NCBI GenBank assembly: GCA_015680685.1
Contig: MNCI01018250.1
Coordinates: 112,845 to 176,844 of the forward strand
DNA from: Gnetum montanum
Taxonomy: Eukaryota > Streptophyta > Gnetopsida > Gnetales > Gnetaceae
Reading direction: 5' to 3'
DNA length: 64,000 nt
A program made the position numbers and the translations under genes. This document shows positions 34,312 to 45,190 of this stretch, in pieces. The notes beneath the pieces are model-generated. The model ran no database searches and was not told where the DNA came from. It saw only the letters and a list, made by a program, of their open reading frames with translations. Position 1 is the first letter of the stretch. Each line of letters opens with the position of its first letter.

Positions 34312-36250
34312 TTGCTTGCCATCAACCAAAATTCATACGCACATTTGCTCTTCATGCGTAAAATAGTTCACGAAATCAAAAATCACATCTTTAATTTCAT
34401 GATCCATAATTTTTCATCATGCACTCTTTCAGCAAATGAAATTAAAGTTCTAGGCTTTGGATTTAAATTTATCTCTCGGCCTCTCCCAATGGATCAAAAC
34501 TTCATTCTGAAAGAATTCACCACTTTTGCTTGGCCTCTTTGTTTTCAGAATTCCTTTAAAAATAAACCTAAAGATACATTTACATCTTCACTATTTATTA
34601 TGGCAACTCAGATTTCCAAAATGAAAATTCACTGATGTAATAATTGGAATCCTCCAATTAGCAATTTCAATCTCAAGCTTGAAAATTGCATTCACAATTG
34701 TGTTACTTTCCTTGAAGTTGCACTCTCCTCTATTGATTTCAATAGCTGACTACCTCTTCCTCATCATCTTTTTGAAGCACTTCACAAACTTCAAAAAGAC
34801 ATGAACATCATCATTTGGCCTGTAGATAAAAATCTTGGAGTTTGTATCCTAGATTCCTCTTAGTATCTTCAAGAAGCAACTAGGCAACTTTCCGATTCGG
34901 ATGTTTACTTGGCTGTGGATTCTACTCCATGGGATGATCTTTATCATCTACTGTTTTCTATCATCAACCATTACCCACAGGTTTTCAATAATTTTAAGGA
35001 TTCAATGCTTCAACGTAAGGCCTCCAAACCTTGTAATTTCTATTTAATCCCTAAAATTCACAAACCTGTAATGGTTGGCTACCCAATTTTCTCCTACACA
35101 AGTTATGTGCTTGAACCTACCTCACACCTCCTCCATTATTTGTTATTTCCCATCATTTATTCCTAACCATATCACCTTCAAGATTCCTCTACCTTGATCT
35201 GTGATCTCCATTCAAGATTTCTACCGCTTAATTTACTTCTGTTTATGTTTGATGTAGAATCTCTTTATCCCAGCATCCCCACCGATCATGACATTGCTGC
35301 TCTCAAAGATATGGTTGAAACATATTTTTTTGCAAACCCATTCCCCTTGTAGAATCTCTATAGCAACACCATTTTGGAGCTCGCTTTTTTGGTGCTTTGA
35401 GAGCACTACTTAGAATTCAATGGAGTGCAATGGGTAGCAACCTCACCATTGTCTACGCATGCCTTTTTCTATATCATCTCAAAAGACAAGTTTCCACAAC
35501 TCTCAATTCCTAAAATCTTTTGTATTTCAAAAGACTCATTGATGATGCTTTTGGCATCTGGAATGGCTCTAAAGATTCCCTTTCACTTCTTTTCTCCCTA
35601 TATGGTAATATTTATTCATCAATCAACATTACCCCCATCATTTTTTATTTTGCAATTAATATTTTAGATGTTACATTCTTCAAGGGTCCTCATTTTGCTA
35701 GCGCTGGTATCTTTTCTACTAAATGTTATAATAAATCCTTGAATACATACCAGTACATCCCTTTCTTCTCATGGCATCCTTTCCATCAAAAGAAAGCATT
35801 CATTATTGTATAACTTAAATAGTACCTCATCAAGGAATCATGTCTTGGCAATCTTCAACAAATTCGACGGTCACTCTTTCGATGACTTCATGCTCGAGGG
35901 TATCCTTCTCGCCTGCTGGTTAAATACTTCAACCTTGTTCCTGTTGTTTCACATAGATCACTTCTGGCTAGACTTCACCAAAGTAATGACGTTCTTGTTA
36001 GGAAACTAACCCCTCTCATCTTCAAATTGGATTTCAATGCTTTTACTAAATCCTTGAACGTGAGAACCTTCGTAAACCCTATACTTGATTAGCTTCCCCA
36101 AAAAGATTTAACTTTCTAGAACGTCATTCCAAATGTGATTGCTTGTTGGCAAAATCCTAGAAAGCTGTGTTCGCTCCTTATTAGAAATAGATTCAAGTGC
36201 TTTATCCAACCCTCACATTGGCTTGAATGAGTGGGGCCCAGTTAAATTTT
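34312..36250 (+). pseudogene. PLE P2 reverse transcriptase
   Basis: Penelope-type RT. In order: an N-terminal block with LSANEIKVLGFG; VDKNLGVCILD (34826-34858), the PLE equivalent of the D-K-G loop; FYLIPKIHKP near 35040; FDVESLYPSIP near 35250; catalytic LIDDAFGIWNG at about 35530 with both Asp present; ILDVTFF near 35660; and thumb motifs to about 36060. Several stops and at least one frameshift (frame changes near 35460) prevent expression. It is longer at the N-terminus than canonical Penelope RTs. No endonuclease domain follows: the frame ends in the tail after a VIACW-like segment. Confidence 0.82.
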
Positions 36251-36329
36251 ATTTTGCCTCCAAATTTTAGATTTAACTAAGTTGGGATACTATAAATCAG
36301 GCACTTGTGCTCTTGACATTGAACATCTT

Positions 36330-36390
36330 AGCTTGAGACATACTGATGAGGGGTGAGAATTCCCAAAAATGTTTTATGTTTTAGCTCTAC
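36330..36390 (+). ncRNA. Hammerhead-like ribozyme core, PLE copy P2
   Basis: GAGACATACTGATGAG, GGG stem, TGAGAAT loop, TCCC, then AAAAATGTTTTATG. CTGATGA is perfect, the GAAA box is AAAA, and stem II has one weakened pair. Confidence 0.58.
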
Positions 36391-36572
36391 TTTGTTAATG
36401 TCAATTTAACCTTTTTCTTCATTCTATTTTTTAACTTTTTCCTCATCTACTTTCTTATTCCATCTTTTCGTTAACTGCACAAGATCACAACAAAATTTTT
36501 TCTAACACAAAAATCTTTTCTAACCCCAAAATTTTTTTTCTAACCTCAAAATTTTTTCTAACCCTAAAATTT

Positions 36573-38460
36573 TTTTTCTGAGCCTACTGCTAACATTGAT
36601 GGGACAAGAGGCTCAAGTAGAGGTCCTAGGGACATTTAGAAATTATCTAGAGTATGGCGTATGATGAGGCTTGCTTGTTATAACAATAGCAACACCATTT
36701 TTTTCACACAGCAATTACATACTCCATTCCAAAATCCATCCAGAATCATCTACTGCATTGAAGGGTAAGTGCTTCTATGGCTTATGCAATGTTTTTCACT
36801 ACTTTCTCATGTTAAATTGTTAATGGTTCTATGTTTGATTACCAGGCTTTGATTTGATGAAGATCGATCCAAATGCTCTAGCTTTAACCCACACTACCTT
36901 AGACGTTTTCTAGTCTAGCATGAACGCTCAAGCAACCATGATTGAGTAGATGGAACATGATCTAGAGACCTATATCTCCCATCACCCAAATGTGTACAAG
37001 CAATGCAGGATCCACAACTGGTTAGCTGGTGAGATTAACTCTAAGGAGGTGCCTATAGCACCACCCCCATCTTGTACTCCTTTTGTGCCATGTACATACC
37101 TACATTTTGGCTCATGTACTTGTGTATGTGCCTTTCAATTCACCTTATTTGCATGATGACACACTAACCTTATTTTGCTTTGCATTGCAGTGGTAGTTAC
37201 CTCATTCAAGGTGACAGTAGTAACCGTGGATCACATAGAGGCCACCCTCATCATAAAATATGGGGATGTGGAAGGTGCACAACATTGGCTATGCCACAAA
37301 GCATAATATGAATTAATAGCTTGACTCACATGTGCTAGGTTAATGGACCTATTCTTGGTCCTTAGCTTGAGTATCCTAGTGGCTAAAATGGTCATCATCA
37401 TTGAATTCTTTAGTAGCAATGTTAGGGGGTTTTTCACCCAAGTGTGTAGCATGACGGTAGTGCTAGACCTCAGCAAGGCCTCCTACTAATGGCCTAATGA
37501 TTATCGATAAGGCCAATAGGGAGGTGGACTGTAGATAGGAGATCGAGGATTAGTTGGGGGCCACTTGATCTCTCAAAGGAATTTTGATCAAAGATGTGTA
37601 GGTGCCTAGGGTGCAGGAGCTCTACCCTCTATTTCATGCTTGTGCCTTTCCAAAGATGCTCTCCCAAGGAAAGATAGTAGAGGTGGAATAGTCATAGGTG
37701 TCTGTCTACATGCAAAGATTTCTCAGCTTTGATTCAACCTCTAGGCGAGGTCCCATGTCCACTTCACCTTCTTTGCAGGATACCTGTGAAGGTTTGTAGA
37801 GCTTCTAGTTGTGTAGGATGATGGATGATGGGTGATGTATGATCATGAGTAGTTGTCTCGACCATGGGTCAAACATATGTTTTTGACCACAAGTGCATAG
37901 GACCCTTTAGAGGAGATCGATGAGCTGTTATCAGTAACAACCAAAGGTTCCTATGGAACACTCACATTATTCATGCGATAATATGGGTGAGGGTCCTCTA
38001 GTTGGCACTAAGAACATGAGCAAGGTGGATTGCTACATAGCAAAGATGGTGGGGCCATCCAAGGTGAAAATCAAGAGGCCACACCCTCAATAGGAAGTTG
38101 CCCCTGAGATTAGAAAGCCAAGCAGCAAAAAGATCTATATTAGGCTACAAGATTTGTGTGAGGATGTTGTAGGTTAGTATCCATGTATGCTAGATTCTTT
38201 AGTTGTATTTATTCATGTATTTTTTATGTTTTTTTATGCTATAATGTTAGTTAGCTAATGTACTATGCCTTACATGTGCATGTGTTACTTCCTAAAAGAG
38301 AAGAGAGGGTTGCAAGAGTAGTAGCCAAAGCAACAGTAGAGGAAGCACTGCCACCCCCCCCCCCCCCCCCCCCCTTTGAGCTAAGGAGGAGGTAGCTCAT
38401 GGAGATGAGCTTCATGAGGTAGAAAAGGTCCTCTGGTAGTTGGAAGAAGAGGGGTTGCTC
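36573..38460 (+). pseudogene. Decayed plus-strand coding region with apparent introns, unknown function
   Basis: Antisense to E1. A first piece (36573-36763) reads with GTRGSSRG and FFTQQLHTPF and ends at a good donor (GGTAAGTG at 36767). An acceptor-like TTGATTACCAG is at 36835-36845. The next piece reads DLMKIDPNALAL and LDVF, then MEHDLETYISHHPNVYKQ (to about 37100). A further acceptor TTGCATTGCAG at 37180-37190 opens a third piece (VDHIEATLIIKYGDVEGAQH). Stops are mainly TAG or TAA at Gln-like positions. I recognise no domain. It could be a captured host gene or the antisense ORF that some Tat elements carry. Confidence 0.4.
38354..38374. repeat. 21-bp C homopolymer
   Basis: Uninterrupted C run within the antisense coding remnant. 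The length is uncertain in any short-read assembly. Confidence 0.8.
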
Positions 38461-38991
38461 TACCCCGAAGGGGGTGATTTTGACACTTTTTTTAATGGTA
38501 CGTAGTTAGGTGACACTTTGTTTAATGGTACGTAGTTAGGTGAGCCCCCTACACTCATACCTAAGGGCTTGCTAGGTAATTTACTTTTATTACTGTTGGC
38601 ACATTTAGCCATTTCATGGAACAACAAAAGTAGATATTCAAAGGGAACGATATAGAACATGATTAAAATATGTAAATGATATTAATTCCACCCCAATGGT
38701 CATCACAAGATTTGGTCATTTTAACATGGATATGCATAATCCTGAAAGTCTTATCTTCATACATAGAATGTCAGAAATAGAAAACAAGATTGGTTGCTAA
38801 TATATTAGATGGATGATTGAATGGCAAGAATTAAGTGGAACTTCACTCAAGGGACTACAATTCTCAGCAGAAATGCATCCATTATTAGTAAAAACATAGG
38901 TTGTTTTTGGAGAAAATCTAGATCAAGTTATGCTGAAAATCAGAAGGGTCTGCACATATAATTTCCATTATTGCCATAGATAAAAACGTAC
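38461..38991. other. Junction region, short tandem duplication
   Basis: TTTAATGGTACGTAGTTAGG occurs twice in tandem at about 38493-38542. The rest to 38991 is AT-rich and unassigned. Sequence character changes here from decayed repeat to better preserved, more CpG-containing DNA. Confidence 0.5.
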
Positions 38992-39888
38992 CACAGGCTA
39001 TGGTTGTTACTGTACAGCAATGTTCATATCTGAGAGCATTAAAACAGGGTTCATCAATTGTCCTAAACATACATCTTATGGATGCAAAATCATTCCAAAA
39101 CCATTGGAAGCAGCACATCCAATTCAAAGGCCAGATTGCAGGGGAAAATGGAAATATTCAAAAATGATGTAAGCAAGAGTCTGCAAAAACAGAGGAAATG
39201 AACTCTGTGTTGAGAAGAAATAGTTACTGAATACTATCAGTAACTGGGTTGAACATAGAGAGAAAAAATGTAGTAGCAATGGCAATGAAAACGCAGTGAC
39301 GCTAGCTGCCAAGAAAACGCCAGAATCCCTGTATATTCTATTTAAAATTTTGTCAAACACTTGCTGCGAAGGGTTTCTTTGTTTTGATTCTCCAATGAGC
39401 CTAATCTCGTGGCTAAAGGGTACAACAAATAAATGACACAAGATTAGAACGTAGCCGGTTGCCACGCCTATGCCTTTGCCTGCAACTCTGGACAGTTACA
39501 AGCAAAAACTACCAAACAAAATATGAATGCACCGGACACTATGGCTGAAGGTTCTCAAATTTGAGTGAGTTAGTAAGTTAGTAGATGATGACCGCGGGAA
39601 GCTGTTCCAACTGCAATCGCATTGTAAGGGTTCAATAGATGACACACGGCCACGACAGACGCGGAAGACATGGAGAAGGCGGCAGCAAAGCAGCAACAGG
39701 GTTTCAGCAACATCAGCAACGAACTAACGGTGGTAATCGCGACCTTGGACCAACGTGATGTAGCGCAGTGGCAGGAATAACGGACGGAGCAGTTCGGCAG
39801 CGGTGGCACACGTCGCGGGATGGCGTGCACAAGAAGGAGCATGCAGAGCATCGCGGTTAACCGCGTCACAAAACGTTTACATTTGCAG
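38992..39888. repeat. Direct duplication, copy 1 (897 bp)
   Basis: Matches 39891-40787 at the same length with scattered, mostly transition differences. It contains CpG-rich stretches at about 39570-39870, unlike its surroundings. Minus-strand frames suggest a gene fragment: a Ser/Arg-rich, hydroxylated presequence-like stretch (SSSTNLLTHSNLRTFSHSV) followed, after one stop, by a hydrophobic segment and RLIGESKQRNPSQQVF. I do not recognise the protein. Confidence 0.85.
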
Positions 39889-39889
39889 N
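39889..39889. other. Single ambiguous base between duplicate copies
   Basis: One N at the exact join between the two 897-bp copies. Confidence 0.95.
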
Positions 39890-39890
39890 T

Positions 39891-40787
39891 CACAGGCTAT
39901 GGTTGTTACTGTACAGCAATGTTCATATCTGAGAGCATTAAAATAGGGTTCAGCAATTGTCCTGAACATACATCTTATGGATGCAAAATCATTCCAAAAC
40001 CATTGGAAGCAGCACATCCAATTCAAAGGCCAGATTGCAGGGAAAAATGAAAATATTCAAAAATGATGTAAGCAAGAGTCTGCAAAAACAGAGGAAATGA
40101 ACTCTGTGTTGAGAAGAAATAGTTACTGAATACTGTCAGTAACTGGGTTGAACACAGAGAGAAAAAACGCAGTAGCAATGGCAATGAAAACGCAGTGACT
40201 CTAGCTGCCAAGAAAACGCCAGAATCCCTGCATATTCTATTTAAAATTTTGTCAAACACTTGCTGCGAAGGGTTTCTTTGTTTTGATTCTCCAATGAGCC
40301 TAATCTCCTGGCCAAAGGGTACAGCAAAGAAATGACACAAGATCAGAACACAGCCGGTTGCCACGCCTACGCCTTTGCCTGCAACTCTGGACAGTTACGA
40401 GCGAAAACTACCAAACAAAATATGAATGCGCCGGACACTATGGCTGAAGGTTCTCAGATTCGAGTGAGTTAGTAAGTTAGTAGATGATGACCGCGGGAAG
40501 CTGTTCCAACTGCAATCGCGTTGTAAGGTTTCAACAGATGACACACGGCCACGACGGACGCAGAAGACGTGGAGAAGGCGGTAGCAAAGCAGCGACAGGG
40601 TTTCAGCAATGTCAGCAACGAACTAACGGCGGTAATTGCGACCTTGGACCAACCTGATGCAGCGCGGTGGCAGGAATAACGGACGGAGCAGTTCGGCAGC
40701 GGTGGCACGCGTCGTGGGATGGCGCACACAAGAAGGAGCGGGCAGAGCATCACGGTTAACTGCATCACAAAACGTTTACATTTGCAG
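39891..40787. repeat. Direct duplication, copy 2 (897 bp)
   Basis: Same length as copy 1 with no net indel. The minus-strand frame corresponding to RLIGESKQRNPSQQVF (40364-40023) is open, as is the presequence-like part. On the minus strand an ATG at 40804 lies just outside the copy and continues into it. CpG content is somewhat higher than in copy 1. Confidence 0.85.
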
Positions 40788-40804
40788 TATCTTTGCCCTT
40801 CCAT
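40023..40804 (-). pseudogene. Possible host-gene fragment, unknown product
   Basis: Minus strand, from ATG at 40804. One frame gives a Cys/Ser/Ala-rich stretch to 40469. Another, in frame with the downstream part, reads SSSTNLLTHSNLRTFSHSV then a TAA, then VGVATGCVLILCHFFAVPF (membrane-like) and GQEIRLIGESKQRNPSQQVF, ending at 40023. The stop recurs in both copies, so either there is an intron I cannot place or this is not one exon. The Arg/Ser-rich, acid-poor stretch resembles an organelle presequence. Low confidence that it encodes protein. Confidence 0.25.
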
Positions 40805-40862
40805 AAGTAAACGTATTTGCTATCCTATGGAGTCAATTTTATAACTTATTATAAAATGGTGA

Positions 40863-41452
40863 NNNNNNNNNNNNNNNNNNNNNNNNNNNNNNNNNNNNNN
40901 NNNNNNNNNNNNNNNNNNNNNNNNNNNNNNNNNNNNNNNNNNNNNNNNNNNNNNNNNNNNNNNNNNNNNNNNNNNNNNNNNNNNNNNNNNNNNNNNNNNN
41001 NNNNNNNNNNNNNNNNNNNNNNNNNNNNNNNNNNNNNNNNNNNNNNNNNNNNNNNNNNNNNNNNNNNNNNNNNNNNNNNNNNNNNNNNNNNNNNNNNNNN
41101 NNNNNNNNNNNNNNNNNNNNNNNNNNNNNNNNNNNNNNNNNNNNNNNNNNNNNNNNNNNNNNNNNNNNNNNNNNNNNNNNNNNNNNNNNNNNNNNNNNNN
41201 NNNNNNNNNNNNNNNNNNNNNNNNNNNNNNNNNNNNNNNNNNNNNNNNNNNNNNNNNNNNNNNNNNNNNNNNNNNNNNNNNNNNNNNNNNNNNNNNNNNN
41301 NNNNNNNNNNNNNNNNNNNNNNNNNNNNNNNNNNNNNNNNNNNNNNNNNNNNNNNNNNNNNNNNNNNNNNNNNNNNNNNNNNNNNNNNNNNNNNNNNNNN
41401 NNNNNNNNNNNNNNNNNNNNNNNNNNNNNNNNNNNNNNNNNNNNNNNNNNNN
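40863..41452. other. Assembly gap (590 N)
   Basis: Run of N. Any frame crossing it is an artefact. Confidence 0.99.
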
Positions 41453-42037
41453 TTATTACGAAGTGTTTACTCGTGTCATTTTACCTTGTTTAAATATTTG
41501 AGATCCACACAAATCTGCTTTCTTTTCTTTTCTGTCTATTTCCATTAAATCTTGCTCTATTTCTAGTTTTCTTGTGGAACTACTTCTTTCTCTGGGGAAA
41601 ATTAGGAGTAGATTTGCGGAGTTGTGCTCAAATGTTTTTGCAAAATTTTACTTGTTACAAGCAGGTATTATAAGGACCGCATAGACTAGGTAGTTGAACA
41701 AAATAGGAAACTTTCAATAATTCACAGTACTGGATAAAGTTGGCTGAATCTCTTTAAAGTAAAGTCATTTGTAGTTCACACACAATGAAATTGTCACATT
41801 TCATACAACCGCATGCTGCAACAGCACACACACATACTCACATTAACTGCTGAGTTATTTGGAGGTATCTGGGCCTTGGTGTTGCTAGAGACCAGCAGGC
41901 ACCTAAATCCTGTTCGAGGACACTCGTTGGCGGTCGCGTCCCAAATGGTCACCAACAATTACCATATGTCTTTTCTCATTTACTCTAGTATCTTAAGTTG
42001 TGTTAGATCATGTGCTAATTGCATTGTTGTCTTACAG
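41453..42037. other. Unassigned sequence after the gap
   Basis: AT-rich, no coding motif to about 41800. From about 41990 the sequence reads as the end of an intron, finishing TTGTTGTCTTACAG at 42038. Confidence 0.4.
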
Positions 42038-43083
42038 CATTAGATGTTTTCACTAGCATTCCTACATCTACCTACTACATGGAGCCATGGGTAGAGATGC
42101 TAAATAAACTTGCCTTCATGGAAGGTGTTGTTGAAAACATGGTGGACCACTTGTGACAAGTGGACCCAAAGCTAGGTATGCATGTAGTGTTATTCTGCTT
42201 TATGCTATCCTGCTTATTTTTTAGATGCTTAGTTTTAAACTAAGATTGATTGGTTATTGTATGCCTATAGGTCCTAAGCTGTAGTGGGATCCAAGCAAGG
42301 TAGCAAGGGTGGACGCTCTACTTAACCTTCCTCCTGAAGTTGTTCAAGTGCCTTGTTCCATGTATGAGACATCTAACAAGTATGCACTTGTGTAAAGTCA
42401 TTATGGATCTGTAGGTGCTCTAATGAGCACCTATGAAAATGTGTGCACATACTATAGGAGAGGATGACTAGCCAAGATTAGAAGATCAAGTATCTTCAAT
42501 CTAGATACGACTTCATAGCAGCTAGATCATGGGGAGATGGTACTTGACATACCTCTAAGATTGAGTATGTCAAGTATTAGATAGCTCTTAGAGGTAAGAA
42601 TGAGGTCATGCAAGAGCTAGTAGAGCAACTCTATATGGGTTTTCTTACTCAAAAGAATCAGAATTGGAAGAATTATAGCACAAAAGTTTATCAATGGGGA
42701 TAGATGTAGAAGAATCACAAGCATTAGTACAAGTAAGAGTGCTTCACATATCTACGATGGTACAAGGAAGAGTCTACTAGATGCTACCACCTCAAGATGC
42801 TTCTTGAGCCAACCAATGGAAAGTAGGAGTATGATTTTTTCATGCAATGTACAATTTTGAGTGACTCTCCCATGAGACAAATCATCACCCCCTCCAAAGA
42901 GGCCTCTTCTGCTACATTTTCCATGGAGCCACCCATGTGGATTGCCATAGATAAAGGCAAGACCCTTACAATTATTGACTTTGGTCAAGAAGACTATATG
43001 CAACTCTCCAAAGCTAAGATCCTTCATTTCTTAGAGGTCAACCTTGGAAAGTTACCTCTAGAACTCACCATGGAACCCTCCTA
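42038..43083 (+). pseudogene. Decayed plus-strand coding region, second part, unknown function
   Basis: After the acceptor near 42038 an exon-like piece reads LDVFTSIPTSTYYMEPWVEM and VVENMVDHL to about 42174, ending AAGCTAG|GTATGC. A second acceptor, TGTATGCCTATAG, is at 42260-42272. The frame then reads WDPSKVARVDALLNLPPEVV and, after a frameshift near 42530, continues to 43083 (FFMQCTILSDSPMRQIITPS, then TIIDFGQEDYMQLS, and a final TAG). Gln codons are frequently TAG or TAA. The LDVF start recalls the piece at 36880. No domain recognised. Confidence 0.4.
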
Positions 43084-43429
43084 GGTTAGTTTCTACTATC
43101 TTAGTTTTTTATGCTTTTTATGTTTTGAGTTGGCTTATGCAATTCATGCTTGCTTACTAATTTTGCATATTTTTTAATGGTTGTGGTAGGTACTAGATGA
43201 TGCTACAGGCCCTAGTGACCTAGTAGAGTAAGTAGAACCTCCATCTCCACCTAGCGCTACTAGTTGAGCATGACCAAATACACCTCCCATTGTGCCTTTT
43301 GCTACATTTTTGCCATGTGATGTTATTCATGCTATGTATTACTATTCATATTACATTTTCTATGGATGAGTATTTGCTAATTGTAATGTACAAAATTTTA
43401 TCCCTATATGATGATTTTATTGCATTTGC
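43084..43429. other. Unassigned spacer
   Basis: AT-rich sequence between the antisense coding remnant and the E1 GGCC-type repeats. No motif seen. Confidence 0.4.
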
Positions 43430-43785
43430 TATAAGTATGCAAGTTTAGGCCATTGTGAGCCATAGCAATATTGGGACAATGGAAGTCTATTATTAGTTTA
43501 AAGTCTTGATGGGCCAAGGCAATAGTTTAAGGCCATTATGGGCCATAGTAAGAGGATTAAAGGCAAGTTTTAGGCCATTCCAAGTCATAGCAATAGTTTT
43601 GTAAGTGATAATTTTAGGCCATTTTGGGCCAAGATGGTAGTTTTAAAAGCCATAGTTTAAGGCCATTCTGGGCCACTAGCATAGTTTAAGGCCATTTTGG
43701 GCCACAACATTGCCAGTTAAAGGCCATAGCAGGTTGCAATGTTGCTAGTTTAAGGCCATAGTAGGCCACATATTACTATCTCTCT
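43430..43785. repeat. E1 internal GGCC-type tandem repeats
   Basis: About nine units built on AGTTTAAGGCCATTNTGGGCCA, 30-45 bp each. The same units are at 52500-52830 in E2, where they lie between protease and the 3' spacer. They mark the gag-protease to pol boundary of this family. Confidence 0.7.
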
Positions 43786-44059
43786 TTTTCTAATTTTGGC
43801 TTTTATGATTTTTATGCATCTTTGAGATTTTTTTATGCATTAAAGTAATAACTGAAGAAGTGTAAACTAACTAAGAAAATGTGTGGACAAAGCAAGTAAA
43901 TGCATAAACTAAGTAAACTAATGTGTAATCTAAGCAATCAAGCTAACTACAAATAATAGGCTATATGCTAATATAATGTGAAACAAGTAAAATACATGGT
44001 GTACAAAGGTGAATAGCTAGGCACCTAACACATTTTGGATTGAGGAGGTACCTTAGTCA

Positions 44060-45190
44060 CATAGTTACTTCCTAACTCAATGTGGATTAGGAGGTGCGTA
44101 GGGTCTAAACTACACTATCTGGTAATCCCCTTGATCCTTGCTTACTACATCAAAGAGTAATTTTTCCCAAAGGGCATCCTCTAGGAGTTCATTAGCTTAT
44201 TCTACTTTTTCAAGTGGATTTGTCTCATGCATTTCATTATCTACTACAGGTGCATCATTAGGGAACTCAACCTCTAACCCTTGCTCCATATCTATGTTGT
44301 TGATGGCTAAAGGGGTGTTGCTATCACCATGGATAATAACATCATTGCCTTCATATGGAAGGTGGATATCTTGATGAATCAGAGAGGAGATGGCTCATAA
44401 CTAGGATAGCCAAGGTCTGTCTAATATTAAGTTAAAGCCCAACATCTCTTCAATGACAATGAAGTTTACAATGGTGGGGAATTAATCTTTTGCTACAAAA
44501 GCCATAGTTACAGTGCCCCTGACAATGACACATGATCCATTGAAGGATTTCAAGCATGCAGTTTTTGTTGGCTTGATTTGGTTTATGAGGCCTAGCTTGT
44601 CCATGATAGTATATGATATTATGTTTGTGGATGCTCCATTGTCGACGTGCACTCTATGAATCTTGCATTGCCTGTTGCGTATGGTAATAAAAATTAGAGC
44701 TGTTATGACCTTACCCCTCTTGGGATTTATGTTAATTACCTCATTATGAAATATTAGGGGTTTGGAACTCGATTCCTATGGCATGGGAGGTATCATAACT
44801 GCATGTATGGAGTTCTCATCTATAGGGATGTCCTTCATAACAAGAATGAAGATCAACATCTACACCAGTGCTTCATGGTGGGTAGATGAGGTCATGATCA
44901 GGTCATACAAGCTCAATGTTGTATTTTTCTATTTGGATGCCTATTTGACTTAGGCTAATGCATCCATGAAGTTTTTACCATCATCCATGTTTTTATTGGC
45001 CTTGACTTCTTCCATGCATCCTAGGAGATAGATTTATCATGGAGGTAACTTGGGCTTTGTTTTCTTGGCTTACTTAGGGGCCTTAGTGCTCCCTTTCAAT
45101 TTGCTAATTGTGACCTCTTCAATTGTTTTAGCCATAGGAACCGTAGATATAGGAACTAGTTTTGGCAAACCCATCATTCTTTCATCTTAA
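44060..45190 (-). pseudogene. E1 aspartic protease region
   Basis: Retroviral-type protease that processes the polyprotein. On the minus strand VHVDNGASTNII (about 44655-44620) is the active-site D-S/T-G box with Asn in the middle. NLILDRPWLS and AISSLIHQDIHLP follow at about 44430-44360, matching the usual flap and C-terminal motif of plant Ty3 proteases. Stops are present. It lies directly downstream of gag and is probably part of the same polyprotein. Confidence 0.72.

Larger units (their letters stand above)
32090..36572 (+). mobile_element. Penelope-like element copy P2, most complete
   Basis: About 4.5 kb. Order: start codon region at 32105, coiled-coil domain, Asn/Gln/Ser-rich linker, PLE RT, non-coding tail with hammerhead-like core, and 3' end made of repeated CTAACCCCAAAATTTTTT-type units (36500-36572). 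A partial tail copy is directly upstream. No GIY-YIG nuclease is seen before or after the RT. EN-deficient PLEs of the Athena/Coprina type are known from several eukaryotes including a lycophyte; conifer PLEs (Dryad) are also known. Which group this belongs to needs a tree. Confidence 0.8.

Noticed and set aside
39124-40364. A 113-codon membrane protein present twice
   Set aside because: It lacks an ATG (it starts at GTG), has a recurrent upstream stop, and lies in a duplicated assembly segment; kept only as a low-confidence gene fragment.
40817-41548. A 243-codon open frame
   Set aside because: It crosses the 590-base N gap, so its openness is an artefact.
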